From the NCBI GenBank assembly GCA_016929795.1, contig JAFGIA010000283.1:1-8310 (forward strand): a stretch of DNA of 8,310 nucleotides, read 5' to 3'. Position 1 is the first letter of the stretch, and each line of letters starts with the position of its first letter. The notes beneath the pieces were generated by a model that was not told where the DNA came from, ran no database searches, and saw only the letters and a program-made list of their open reading frames with translations. The translations under genes were made by a program, and so were the position numbers. Shown piece after piece: positions 1 to 5,894 of the stretch. Source of the stretch: Anaerolineae bacterium. GTDB taxonomy: Bacteria > Chloroflexota > Anaerolineae > JAAYZQ01.

Positions 1-116
1 AGTGCGCTCTCTCTGGATCGGAGGCAACCTGGGAATCCAAGCTGGCGACGGGCTCTGTGCGAAGAATGGAGTGTTCTTCATTGCTGCGGTGCATCCCACT
101 TGTGTCGGGCGTGTCA

Positions 117-132
117 GCCCGATTCATCGGGC
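117..132. repeat. Short palindrome GCCCGAT-TC-ATCGGGC
   Basis: Seven-base arms pair perfectly around a 2-nt centre (in practice 6 bp around a 4-nt loop). The left arm can alternatively pair with CGGGC at 106-110, so two structures exclude each other. The ATTCAT centre resembles the ACTTCAT centre of the palindromes at 144-166 and 5051-5087, which suggests one loosely related family of intergenic palindromes. Confidence 0.5.
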
Positions 133-143
133 GCTGCTCCGTA

Positions 144-166
144 GACGGGGCACTTCATGCCCCGTC
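144..166. repeat. 9-bp-arm palindrome with CTTCA loop
   Basis: GACGGGGCA pairs perfectly with TGCCCCGTC around the loop CTTCA. No T-tract follows on either strand, so it is not a canonical terminator. The A-CTTCA-T centre is identical to that of the much longer palindrome at 5051-5087, and both stems contain GACGG. It is probably a member of a dispersed palindromic repeat family, possibly with a role in RNA stability or termination. Confidence 0.6.
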
Positions 167-235
167 GTTCGTGCGGCCACGATGTCCCTACAAACAAGGG
201 ATGCACCGTGGGGGGACCTGGGTTCATGCCACATC

Positions 236-265
236 AAAAAGAGGGACGGATCCGATCCGTCCCTC
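236..265 (-). terminator. Rho-independent terminator of the protease operon
   Basis: The 12-base arms GAGGGACGGATC (241-252) and GATCCGTCCCTC (254-265) form a GC-rich stem; about 10 bp will close around a TCCGA-type loop. On the minus strand the stem is followed directly by five T (the AAAAA at 236-240). It lies about 40 bases past the stop codon of the YugP-like gene, in the right orientation to end that transcript. Confidence 0.88.
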
Positions 266-305
266 TCCCGATCGACGAGAGATCACCTCGTCGTGACATG
301 TCCGG

Positions 306-1010
306 TCAGTCCCTGCGTGAAAAACCTGTCAGCAAAAAGACATAGTAGAGCAGAGTGGAGAGCGACTGCGCCAGGGCGGCGACGTAGGTGAGCGCCGCCG
401 CGTCGAGCACCTCCTTGGCCCCCTGCAGTTCGCGCCCGTCGGCCACGCCGTACGTCCTCAACAGGCTCAATGCCCGCTTGCTGGCATTAAACTCGACAGG
501 CAGCGTGACCAGCGCAAACACGGCAGTTCCGGCAAAAAGGAACAGCCCCAGCCACGCGATCGTCGTCGACCCTGTCAGGCCCGACAGGAAAAAGCCGGCC
601 AGAAACACGATCGGCCCCAGCCACGAGCCGATCTGTACCACCGGCACCAGGCCCGCCCGCACGCGCAGGGGCGTATAGTTGCCATAGTCCTGCAATGCGT
701 GACCTACCTCGTGGGCCACGATACCCATCGCGGCCACCGAGCGCCCTTGCGCCACGCCAGGAGACAACCGTAGGATATTCTGTCCTGGATCATAATGGTC
801 GCTCAACTCTCCCGGCGTCGGTTGTACCTGCACGCTGTCGAGTCCTGCACTGCGCAACAGGATTCGGGCCACCTCATTCCCGGTGAGACCTCGCCCGTTC
901 GCCACCTTGCTGTAGCGCGTGTAGGCCGATTGCACCCGCCACCGGGCATAAAAAGCCAGCAGTAATGCCGGTAAGGCAAAAATCAGATATCTCGGGTCAA
1001 AGTAAAACAT
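306..1010 (-). CDS. yugP: YugP-like membrane zinc metallopeptidase
   Basis: A 234-aa protein of the neutral zinc metallopeptidase family typified by Bacillus subtilis YugP, close to the family's usual length. The zinc-binding motif HEVGH is at residues 100-104 (H100, E101, H104), inside IVAHEVGHALQD. A downstream PVEFNAS segment carries E173, the likely third zinc ligand. Hydrophobic segments lie at about 5-23, 128-143, 150-172 and 205-228, so the enzyme is anchored in the membrane with the active site between the first and second segments. The physiological substrate of this family is not established. The ATG is preceded by a purine-rich GGGAGGGGG about 7 bases upstream. The gene starts 20 bp after the stop of the cysteine-rich gene and is followed by a strong terminator, so the two form one operon. 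All expected catalytic residues are present. Confidence 0.93.
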   Translation of the reverse strand: MFYFDPRYLIFALPALLLAFYARWRVQSAYTRYSKVANGRGLTGNEVARILLRSAGLDSVQVQPTPGELSDHYDPGQNILRLSPGVAQGRSVAAMGIVAHEVGHALQDYGNYTPLRVRAGLVPVVQIGSWLGPIVFLAGFFLSGLTGSTTIAWLGLFLFAGTAVFALVTLPVEFNASKRALSLLRTYGVADGRELQGAKEVLDAAALTYVAALAQSLSTLLYYVFLLTGFSRRD

Positions 1011-1030
1011 CTCTATTCCCCCTCCCTCTT

Positions 1031-1285
1031 CTATACGCAGCCGGAAGAGGGTGGTTGCGACGGCTGATCACGGTCGAGCGGCTTCTCTTTCCGCTCCTGT
1101 ATCGAATAGCTGCGGACCGTGCGCAGTGCCAGCGCGTTGATTTCGTCCACGCGCGGCAAGTTGTCATAGTCGCACTCGCATGGACCTCCCTGCGCACAAC
1201 CGGTGCAGCAGTACGTTTTGCCCTCGACGATGGTTGGTTGCCAGCGGATCACAATTCCGCAGCTCTGGCACCTTGGATAATGCAT
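1031..1285 (-). CDS. Small cysteine-rich putative metal-binding protein
   Basis: An 84-aa protein with eight cysteines, seven of them in the first 38 residues: C6 and C9 (CQSC), C26, C27 and C30 (CCTGC), then C36 and C38 (CEC). The pattern CxxC-x16-CCxxC-x5-CxC recalls small zinc-ribbon, TRASH-like or metallothionein-like proteins, so a Zn or Cu-type metal site is likely, but I cannot assign a named family. The second half is charged (KEKPLDRDQ) and probably disordered. There is no signal peptide or membrane segment, so it should be cytosolic. The ATG at 1283-1285 has a good ribosome site (GGAAGGAG) about 9 bases upstream. It is the first gene of an operon with the YugP-like zinc protease, so a role in metal supply or sensing for the protease is possible but inferred. 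Confidence 0.78.
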   Translation of the reverse strand: MHYPRCQSCGIVIRWQPTIVEGKTYCCTGCAQGGPCECDYDNLPRVDEINALALRTVRSYSIQERKEKPLDRDQPSQPPSSGCV

Positions 1286-1316
1286 GACTCACCCGCTCCT
1301 TCCCAGCAACAACCTC

Positions 1317-1322
1317 ATTGTA
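1317..1322 (-). promoter_or_regulatory. -10 box (TACAAT) of the Cys-rich/yugP operon
   Basis: On the minus strand TACAAT lies 31 bases before the ATG of the cysteine-rich gene. No convincing -35 hexamer is found 16-18 bp upstream (GCGTTG at 17 bp). Instead a four-unit 11-bp repeat ends 10 bp upstream of this box. That is the layout of PhoB-type activated promoters, in which the activator site stands in for the -35 element. The start point would fall near 1310. Confidence 0.5.
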
Positions 1323-1332
1323 GACGCCAATC

Positions 1333-1372
1333 GTTAGATCAACGCTAGAACAATGTTAGAGTTTCATTAGAA
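1333..1372 (-). promoter_or_regulatory. Pho-box-like array: four 7-bp direct repeats, 11-bp period
   Basis: Read on the minus strand the units are TTCTAAT, CTCTAAC, TTCTAGC and ATCTAAC (1372-1366, 1361-1355, 1350-1344, 1339-1333), consensus YTCTAAC. The spacers are 4 bp (GAAA, ATTG, GTTG). Seven plus four bases is the spacing known for tandem binding of OmpR/PhoB-family response regulators. The array ends 10 bp from the minus-strand TACAAT box. It also lies about 34 bp upstream of the plus-strand -35, so it could affect both divergent operons. The identity of the regulator is unknown. Confidence 0.6.
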
Positions 1373-1405
1373 CATCTTCACTGCGCGAGAAAGGCTGCCG
1401 CGTTC

Positions 1406-1434
1406 TTGCCTTTCGCCCCGATTTCGAGTACAAT
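1406..1434 (+). promoter_or_regulatory. Promoter TTGCCT-N17-TACAAT of the small membrane-protein operon
   Basis: A -35 hexamer TTGCCT (1406-1411) and a -10 hexamer TACAAT (1429-1434) are separated by exactly 17 bp, 37 bp upstream of the ATG at 1471. The predicted start is near 1441. This is a good housekeeping-sigma-type promoter by inspection. Confidence 0.65.
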
Positions 1435-1451
1435 TTTCCTCGGAAATTGTA
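1429..1451. promoter_or_regulatory. 8-bp-arm dyad overlapping the -10, candidate operator
   Basis: TACAATTT (1429-1436) and AAATTGTA (1444-1451) are perfect inverted arms around 7 bp. The left arm contains the -10 box and the right arm lies just past the predicted start point. A repressor bound here would block the promoter; alternatively the dyad is a short 5' hairpin in the leader. It ends only a few bases before the AGAAAGGAG ribosome site. Confidence 0.4.
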
Positions 1452-1470
1452 TGTAGAAAGGAGATCTACC

Positions 1471-1719
1471 ATGGGATTGTTCAGGCAGTTGGCGTTCTAC
1501 TTTGGGCTTGCCGTGGGCATGCTCACCGTGGCCGTGGCCGGCACCGTCTTGCTCACCTACCTTTTCACCGGCAAGTTCCCGGCCGTCGAGATGAAAGGCG
1601 AAAAGCCGCAGGTGGCGCTCATGACGCCCGACCAGGTCGTGGGGTTCGTGCGTGCTCAGGTGGACAGGGCCAGGGAAGCACAGGCCGCGCAGGTCGCCGC
1701 TGGCGAGGAGGGCATGTAG
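1471..1719 (+). CDS. Small single-pass membrane protein of unknown function (paralogue A)
   Basis: An 82-aa protein that I do not recognise as a named family. Residues about 8-32 form one hydrophobic segment (FYFGLAVGMLTVAVAG...). It is followed by LFTGKFP, a short charged stretch (VEMKGEKPQ), the motif VALMTPDQV and an amphipathic C-terminal helix rich in Ala, Arg and Gln. The start chosen is the ATG at 1471, which has AGAAAGGAG 8 bases upstream; an upstream in-frame TTG at 1447 lies inside the promoter dyad and is unlikely. The next gene begins one base after this stop, so the pair is translationally coupled. The neighbour has the same layout (membrane segment, LxTGKxP, GE, LMTP), which suggests duplication and perhaps a heteromeric membrane complex. 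Confidence 0.78.
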   Translation: MGLFRQLAFYFGLAVGMLTVAVAGTVLLTYLFTGKFPAVEMKGEKPQVALMTPDQVVGFVRAQVDRAREAQAAQVAAGEEGM

Positions 1720-1720
1720 C

Positions 1721-2101
1721 ATGGAAGACACAAAGGGTCAGGCAACGAGTGTTCTCTCTCTCGTCTACAATATCATCGCTATTCCCTACAACCTGCTTGC
1801 TGGCTTCGTCGTGGGCTCGATAGTCCCCGTGGCCGCCATCGCCGCCATTGTCGGCGGGATCAGGCTCCTGACAGGCAAGATGCCTTACCTGTCGTCGACC
1901 GACGTCGAGGGGGAGCGGCGGGTTTGCATCGACCTCATGACGCCCGAAGGAGCCCGCGCCGCATTTGCCCATGACAGAGAAGAGATCGGGGGCCAGATCG
2001 AGCGCATGAGCGCCGAGATCCAGGCGATCATCGAGCAAGCGCGCACCCAAGCCAGGCAGGCCGCGCCTGCCGGGCTCGACGAGACGGCTTCCGAGCTCTA
2101 G
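1721..2101 (+). CDS. Small membrane protein with C-terminal coiled coil, unknown function (paralogue B)
   Basis: A 126-aa protein, not recognised as a named family. Residues 10-50 are almost wholly hydrophobic, enough for one long or two short membrane segments. They are followed by LLTGKMP (49-55), VEGERR (62-67), IDLMTPEGARAAF (70-82) and a charged helix DREEIGGQIERMSAEI at about 85-115 that looks like a coiled coil. Motif order matches the preceding 82-aa protein. The ATG at 1721 has GAGGAGG (1705-1711) 9 bases upstream; an upstream in-frame ATG at 1652 lies inside the preceding gene and is rejected. It is the last gene of the plus-strand pair and converges on the acylase gene across a hairpin. 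Confidence 0.8.
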   Translation: MEDTKGQATSVLSLVYNIIAIPYNLLAGFVVGSIVPVAAIAAIVGGIRLLTGKMPYLSSTDVEGERRVCIDLMTPEGARAAFAHDREEIGGQIERMSAEIQAIIEQARTQARQAAPAGLDETASEL

Positions 2102-2116
2102 AGCACTGTGGCTCAT

Positions 2117-2153
2117 CAGGTAGCGCGTATCAGGCCCTGATACCTGCTACCTG
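2117..2153. terminator. Strong hairpin between convergent genes
   Basis: CAGGTAGC (2117-2124) pairs with GCTACCTG (2146-2153), and TATCA(GG) (2128-2134) pairs with (CC)TGATA (2136-2142). Between the two stems lie a G-U pair, one C-C mismatch and a G-C pair. The stem is long but no good T-tract follows on either strand (CTGCTCGTTTCC on plus). It sits between the stops at 2101 and 2191, so a bidirectional terminator or transcript-end stabiliser is the likely role. Confidence 0.6.
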
Positions 2154-2190
2154 CTGCTCGTTTCCTAATTCTTCCAGAGCGGGTGGCGAT

Positions 2191-4701
2191 TTAACCAGGC
2201 GTCTCCGCTGCCAGCGTGAGCACCAGCCGCGCCGCCGCGTGCTGCTCCACCCGCTCGCGCGCAAAGGGCATTGGCTGCCACTTGCCTTCGAGCCAGAGCG
2301 GGATCAGGTCCGCATAGTGGCGGCTGCCCGCGTGCCCCGACTGGCCGCCCGGCACGACCATCCGGCACGCCTCCCAGTCGCCTGGATCCGCAACGAAACG
2401 CAGCGCGTCGCCCAGTTGGATCCCGTCGAACGCCAGGCCGGCCTTGCCCGACGCCCGCAGCAGGGTGTCGGCCCCGCCGCCCATCACAAAGGGACCCCGG
2501 TTCAGGAGCAGGTTGAGCGGCTTGACCGCGCCCAGGGGGTGGGCAAACTCGATCTTGTTCATCCGCCCCCACCTCCACTGATCCAGCTCTGCCCCCAGCT
2601 TCTCCGTCAGCAGCTCCAGCGCCTCCTCCAGCGCCTGGCCGAGAATCGCCTCGCGCGTGCGTGTCCCCCCCGTGGCTGGATCCTCCAGCCACGCCTCGCT
2701 CCCCCGTCCATCGAGGAGATCGAGCAAGCGGACGAGACTCCTGTCGGCATAGGGGCCGTTCTCACCCAGGGGCGTCAGGCCCAGCCCCGCGTACACGTCG
2801 GCCAGGCTGCCCAGGTGCGGGTCAAAGACGCGGCGAATGGCCACCCACTCGCACACCTTGCCGATCGTCGCCGCCACACTGCCTGGCTCCATCTTGCCAT
2901 CCCACTCGCGTAAATAGGCCAGCGCGCGGCGCTGGCGGTCGTCTGTGGCCTCCAGCGCCGACAGGTGGCGCGCCAGCCGTGCCGACTGGGCACTGTACGT
3001 GTCGAGCTGGAACCGCGCGAAATCGTCGGCGGTCAGCCCCTGCGCGCCGTCGAGCAGATCGGCGATGCGCCGGGCGCGTGCCGGGTTCTCCAGGTCCGAG
3101 CTGAGATAGAAGGGGTAGCCCTCGTCCACCACCAGGTGATTGGCCGTGGCCAGCCACCCCCTCTCCGGGTTGAGCGCGTGCGGCAGCTCGTCGAGGGCCA
3201 GATCTCGCCCCCATTCATACTCTCCACTCCACCCCGGCGCCGGCACCAGCCCATCGCCTGCCCGCACCGGCACCCGGCCGGCCTGCAAGAAGCCGATGTT
3301 GCCCGCCACGTCGGCATACACAAAGTTGAGCGAGGGCGCCGCCCAATTCGCCGTCGCCGCGCGAAACTCGTCCCAATTCCGGGCTCGGTTGAGCTTGAGC
3401 ACGGCCCCCACAATGTCGCACGGATCGAGCGCCACCCAGCGCAGCGCCAGCGGCGTCGCCTCGCCCACCAGGCGGCTGATGATCGGCCCGTGGTGAGTGA
3501 CGGCCACCTCCTCCACCACCGGCTCGGCCCGCCCCTTGACCCCGATCTCCTCGCGGCGCACCTCGGCCTCCAGCCACTGCCCCTTGTATTCGTAACGGCG
3601 CGGGTCGTCCGGGTGCAGGCGCTCGACGTACAGGTCCTGCGCGTCGTGCCAGGCGATAGTGATCCCCCACGCGCAATCTTCATTGTGCCCCACCGCCACG
3701 CCGGGCATCCCGGGCAGCGAGGCGCCGGCGACGTGGTAGTTACCGCCGTGCAGGTGCACCTGGTGCCAGCTAGTCGGCAGTTGCAGCAGCAGGTGCGTAT
3801 CGTTTGCCAGCAGCGGCCTCCCCGTTGCCGTGCGCGTGCCCGACACGACCCACTGGTTACTGTTCGCCGCCGCTGGCCCGCTGGCGGCGGCAGCCGCGCC
3901 GGGTGGCACCGCCCTGCTACCCCCACCCGAAGGCGATAGGGGGCTGAGCAAACCCACCGCGCGCGCCATCGCCTCGCGCAGCGCCGGCGTCCCCCAGCCA
4001 TTGGGCGGCGGCGGCGCCTGCCCTGCCCGCCCCGGGCCGTGGACGATCGCCGGGCTGTCGGCCGGGTAGGCGGGCTCCAGGTCCGCCGCCAGGTCGGGAC
4101 CCAGCGCGTCCGCCAGCCTGGCGCGCACGATTTCGCTCGCCCAGTTACACCCCATGTTCCAGGCCATCACCTTCAGCCACGACAGGCAATCCACCGCCCG
4201 CCACGGTTCCGGCTCGAAGCGCAGCAGCGTGAACTCGATCCCGTACCGCCCCTTCTGCGCCGCCAGGTAGGCGTTCACGCCTGCGCTGTAGGCGTCCACC
4301 GCGGCCCGCGCCTCGTCGCTCAGCGCCGCGACGTCGGCCTCGGCCGCCCGTTGTAATCCCAACACCCGGAAAAAGCGGTCGAGCTCCACCGTCGGCTCGC
4401 CAATCACCTCCGACAGCCGGCCGGCAGCCAGCCGTCTCTGAAACTCCATCTGCCACATCCGATCCTGCGCGTGCACGAACCCCTGCGCGACAAAGAGATC
4501 GTGGTCGTCGCCGGCATAGAGGTGCGGCACCCCCCACCGGTCGCGGATGACCTCCACCGGGCCGTGCAGCCCTGGCACTTCCAGCCTGCCCTTCGTCTGC
4601 GGCAGCGGCCGCCGCACCAGCACCCACAGGGTACCCGCCACGGCCGCCGCGCCCGCGACGATGATAATCACCAGCATCAGAACGATCGAGAGTGCGCTCA
4701 T
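2191..4701 (-). CDS. Membrane-anchored penicillin acylase family protein (Ntn-hydrolase)
   Basis: An 836-aa precursor of the penicillin acylase/amidase family, which hydrolyses the amide bond of N-acyl compounds (beta-lactam side chains, acyl-homoserine lactones, lipopeptides, depending on the member). Residues 4-28 are a hydrophobic anchor or uncleaved signal, placing the enzyme outside the membrane. The alpha-chain region has VEVIRDRWGVPHLYA (about 49-63) and AQGFVHAQDRMWQMEFQRR. A Pro/Ala/Gly-rich spacer (about 220-280) precedes the autoprocessing site N-S281-NQWVVSG, where S281 would become the N-terminal beta-chain nucleophile. Further conserved parts are GRPLLANDTHL, FVYADVAGNIGF, and TAN521H with RR544-545, at the places of the oxyanion Asn and the Arg of E. 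coli penicillin G acylase. The beta chain would be 556 aa, normal for the family. The start at 4701 is chosen because the hydrophobic segment and AAGGGGGG site fit; an upstream in-frame ATG at 4797 precedes the promoter. Substrate cannot be read from the sequence. Confidence 0.95.
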   Translation of the reverse strand: MSALSIVLMLVIIIVAGAAAVAGTLWVLVRRPLPQTKGRLEVPGLHGPVEVIRDRWGVPHLYAGDDHDLFVAQGFVHAQDRMWQMEFQRRLAAGRLSEVIGEPTVELDRFFRVLGLQRAAEADVAALSDEARAAVDAYSAGVNAYLAAQKGRYGIEFTLLRFEPEPWRAVDCLSWLKVMAWNMGCNWASEIVRARLADALGPDLAADLEPAYPADSPAIVHGPGRAGQAPPPPNGWGTPALREAMARAVGLLSPLSPSGGGSRAVPPGAAAAASGPAAANSNQWVVSGTRTATGRPLLANDTHLLLQLPTSWHQVHLHGGNYHVAGASLPGMPGVAVGHNEDCAWGITIAWHDAQDLYVERLHPDDPRRYEYKGQWLEAEVRREEIGVKGRAEPVVEEVAVTHHGPIISRLVGEATPLALRWVALDPCDIVGAVLKLNRARNWDEFRAATANWAAPSLNFVYADVAGNIGFLQAGRVPVRAGDGLVPAPGWSGEYEWGRDLALDELPHALNPERGWLATANHLVVDEGYPFYLSSDLENPARARRIADLLDGAQGLTADDFARFQLDTYSAQSARLARHLSALEATDDRQRRALAYLREWDGKMEPGSVAATIGKVCEWVAIRRVFDPHLGSLADVYAGLGLTPLGENGPYADRSLVRLLDLLDGRGSEAWLEDPATGGTRTREAILGQALEEALELLTEKLGAELDQWRWGRMNKIEFAHPLGAVKPLNLLLNRGPFVMGGGADTLLRASGKAGLAFDGIQLGDALRFVADPGDWEACRMVVPGGQSGHAGSRHYADLIPLWLEGKWQPMPFARERVEQHAAARLVLTLAAETPG
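3920..3943. repeat. Hairpin-forming insert in the acylase spacer
   Basis: CCCCC (3920-3924) and GGGGG (3939-3943) flank an inner stem ACC/GGC with a CGAA loop (TTCG on the coding strand), leaving a 4-base bulge. On the coding strand it encodes part of the spacer, SPLSPSGGG, just before the catalytic serine. The palindromic form inside a low-complexity linker hints at a small repeat that settled in a tolerant part of the gene, though biased codon use for Pro/Gly could produce it too. Confidence 0.3.
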
Positions 4702-4741
4702 TTTCCCCCCTTCCCCTCTGTGACAGAAGTTGGCGGCCTTT

Positions 4742-4770
4742 ATTGTAACAGCAACTGCGCACAACTGCAA
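4742..4770 (-). promoter_or_regulatory. Promoter TTGCAG-N17-TACAAT of the penicillin acylase gene
   Basis: On the minus strand TTGCAG (4770-4765) and TACAAT (4747-4742) are separated by exactly 17 bp. The predicted start is near 4735, leaving a leader of about 35 nt with a purine-rich ribosome site before the ATG at 4701. CAGTTG occurs twice, 10 bp apart, across the -35 and spacer. TACAAT is the same -10 hexamer as in the two promoters of the 1286-1470 region. Confidence 0.65.
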
Positions 4771-4843
4771 CTCGCCATGGCCCCGGCCGAGCGGCATTCA
4801 GCGCGAATCACAGGGACACTGAATAGATCAACGGCCAAGAAAC

Positions 4844-4949
4844 TGTCATTGCGAGGCCCCGTCGTTTCGGGGCCGAAGCAATCCCCGGTTCGTAGGTGGG
4901 GATTGCCCTTCACTATGCTCTGGGCAGGCATTCGCTCACTGCCGCTCGC
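4844..4949. repeat. REP/MITE-like palindromic element
   Basis: The element begins TGTCATTGCGAG, then a hairpin GGCCCCG/CGGGGCC (4855-4861/4868-4874), then GAAGCAATCCCC. After 11 bp GGGGATTGC (4898-4906) mirrors GCAATCCCC (4878-4886). On the right a GGCAG/CTGCC stem (4923-4943) and CTCGC look like a decayed second arm. The TCATTGCGAG...GAAGCAATC layout resembles a dispersed intergenic palindrome that I recall from many bacterial genomes, including Chloroflexota. No gene lies within it. Confidence 0.6.
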
Positions 4950-4972
4950 TACTCCGAAAATAGGACACGCTC

Positions 4973-5021
4973 CCCGCGGATCACAATCCGCGGGCCTACC
5001 AAGAGCGTCGGATTGTGATCC
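4973..5021. repeat. Two overlapping, mutually exclusive inverted repeats
   Basis: CCCGCGGAT (4973-4981) pairs perfectly with ATCCGCGGG (4986-4994) over a 4-nt loop. The overlapping segment GGATCACAATCCG (4978-4990) instead pairs over 13 perfect bases with CGGATTGTGATCC (5009-5021), with an 18-nt loop. Only one of the two can form at a time. The pair lies upstream of the predicted response-regulator promoter, so it is not in that gene's leader. It may be part of the repeat island, a protein-binding dyad, or an unrecognised structured RNA. Confidence 0.6.
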
Positions 5022-5050
5022 ATACGCATCAAGCTAACGACAATCCAGCC

Positions 5051-5087
5051 GCAGCCCAGACGGCCACTTCATGGCCGTCTGGGCTGC
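5051..5087. terminator. 16-bp perfect hairpin upstream of the response-regulator promoter
   Basis: GCAGCCCAGACGGCCA (5051-5066) and TGGCCGTCTGGGCTGC (5072-5087) pair perfectly around the loop CTTCA. The plus side continues TTGCACTTCTGG, a poor T-tract. It ends exactly where the candidate -35 of the response-regulator gene begins, so it could insulate that promoter from upstream transcription. The A-CTTCA-T centre and GACGG stem part are shared with the palindrome at 144-166, so it may equally be a dispersed repeat. Confidence 0.55.
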
Positions 5088-5116
5088 TTGCACTTCTGGT
5101 CAACTGGTGATACACT
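5088..5116 (+). promoter_or_regulatory. Candidate promoter of the two-component operon
   Basis: TTGCAC (5088-5093), 17 bp, then TACACT (5111-5116), preceded by TG at -15/-14 (TGATACACT), an extended -10. The start would be near 5123, giving a leader of about 50 nt to the ATG at 5172. CACTTCT occurs at 5091-5097 and 5113-5119, exactly 22 bp apart, overlapping both promoter elements. The hexamers are imperfect, so this is tentative. Confidence 0.45.
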
Positions 5117-5171
5117 TCTCTACTCACAGAGCACTCTTACCACCTGGCTGCGTGCGCGAGGAGGCAAGCGG

Positions 5172-5894
5172 ATGGAGACAATTCTCCTGGTCGAAGACGA
5201 GATCGAGCTGGCACGGGTGGTCACGCGCGAGCTGGAGGCAGCCGGCTACCACGTCGTGCCCGCCGCCGATGGCCGTGCGGCCCTCGACGCTTTTGCGCGC
5301 ACACAGCCCGACCTGGTGATCCTCGACTGGATGCTGCCCCACCTCGATGGACTCGAGGTGCTGCGCCGCATCCGTCACGAGTCGGCGGTGCCCGTGCTGA
5401 TGCTCACAGCGCGCAGCGAGGAGGTGGACCGCGTCGTCGGGCTGGAGGTAGGCGCCGACGACTATTTGACCAAGCCCTTTAGCATGCGCGAGCTGGTTGC
5501 CCGCATCCATGCGCTGCTCCGCCGCCTGGCCCACGTGCAGCAGATTCTCGCCGACGATCGCACCCCCCAAGGGCACCCCATCCACTACCACGGCCTCGCC
5601 GTGGACCCGGCCAGCTACCGGGCGACGCTCGAAGGGCAATCCCTCGACCTGACGCGCACCGAGTTCGATCTGCTCCACTTTCTGTTGCGCCACCCTGGCC
5701 GCGTGTTTAGCCGCGCCTACCTGCTCGACGCCGTGTGGGGCGCCTACTATGTCACTGGCGACCGCTCGGTGGACAATGCCGTGCTCCGCCTGCGCCGCAA
5801 GCTGGGCGCCCTGGGCGACTGCCTCGAGACGGTGTGGGGCGTCGGCTACCGGCTCCGCGCCGGGGGCGGCGACGAATCGGGGGCCGGCCGGTGA
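5172..5894 (+). CDS. OmpR/PhoB-family DNA-binding response regulator
   Basis: A 240-aa two-domain regulator of usual length. The receiver domain (1-115) begins ILLVEDE with the acidic pair E8/D9. The phosphoacceptor D52 is in LVILDWMLPHLDG, the switch threonine T79 in LMLTA, the aromatic switch Y98, and K101 in DDYLTKPF. The C-terminal winged helix (about 140-235) shows LTRTEFDLLHFLLRHPGRVF, the VWG turn, the recognition-helix stretch RSVDNAVLRLRRKLG and the closing VWGVGYRL. It binds DNA when phosphorylated by its partner kinase, whose gene overlaps it by 4 bases (GTGA). The ATG at 5172 has GAGGAGG 7 bases upstream; an in-frame TTG at 5088 overlaps the predicted -35 and is rejected. Its targets are not known, but the 11-bp-spaced TGCGACA array upstream of the following ABC gene has the form this family binds. 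Confidence 0.97.
   Translation: METILLVEDEIELARVVTRELEAAGYHVVPAADGRAALDAFARTQPDLVILDWMLPHLDGLEVLRRIRHESAVPVLMLTARSEEVDRVVGLEVGADDYLTKPFSMRELVARIHALLRRLAHVQQILADDRTPQGHPIHYHGLAVDPASYRATLEGQSLDLTRTEFDLLHFLLRHPGRVFSRAYLLDAVWGAYYVTGDRSVDNAVLRLRRKLGALGDCLETVWGVGYRLRAGGGDESGAGR

Larger units (their letters stand above)
1..235. other. Intergenic region without a supported gene, rich in palindromes
   Basis: I see no credible coding sequence here. The frames open in this stretch have low-complexity, Arg/Ser/Cys-rich translations, no convincing ribosome binding site and no family resemblance. It contains several inverted repeats: GAAGAA/TTCTTC at 61-79, CGGGC/GCCCG at 106-121, GCCCGAT/ATCGGGC at 117-132, GACGGGGCA/TGCCCCGTC at 144-166 and TCCCT/AGGGA at 185-201. 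No tRNA or rRNA is recognisable on either strand. The stretch lies downstream of the minus-strand protease operon and its terminator, so it is either plain spacer with dispersed repeats or the edge of a neighbouring gene's control region. Confidence 0.6.
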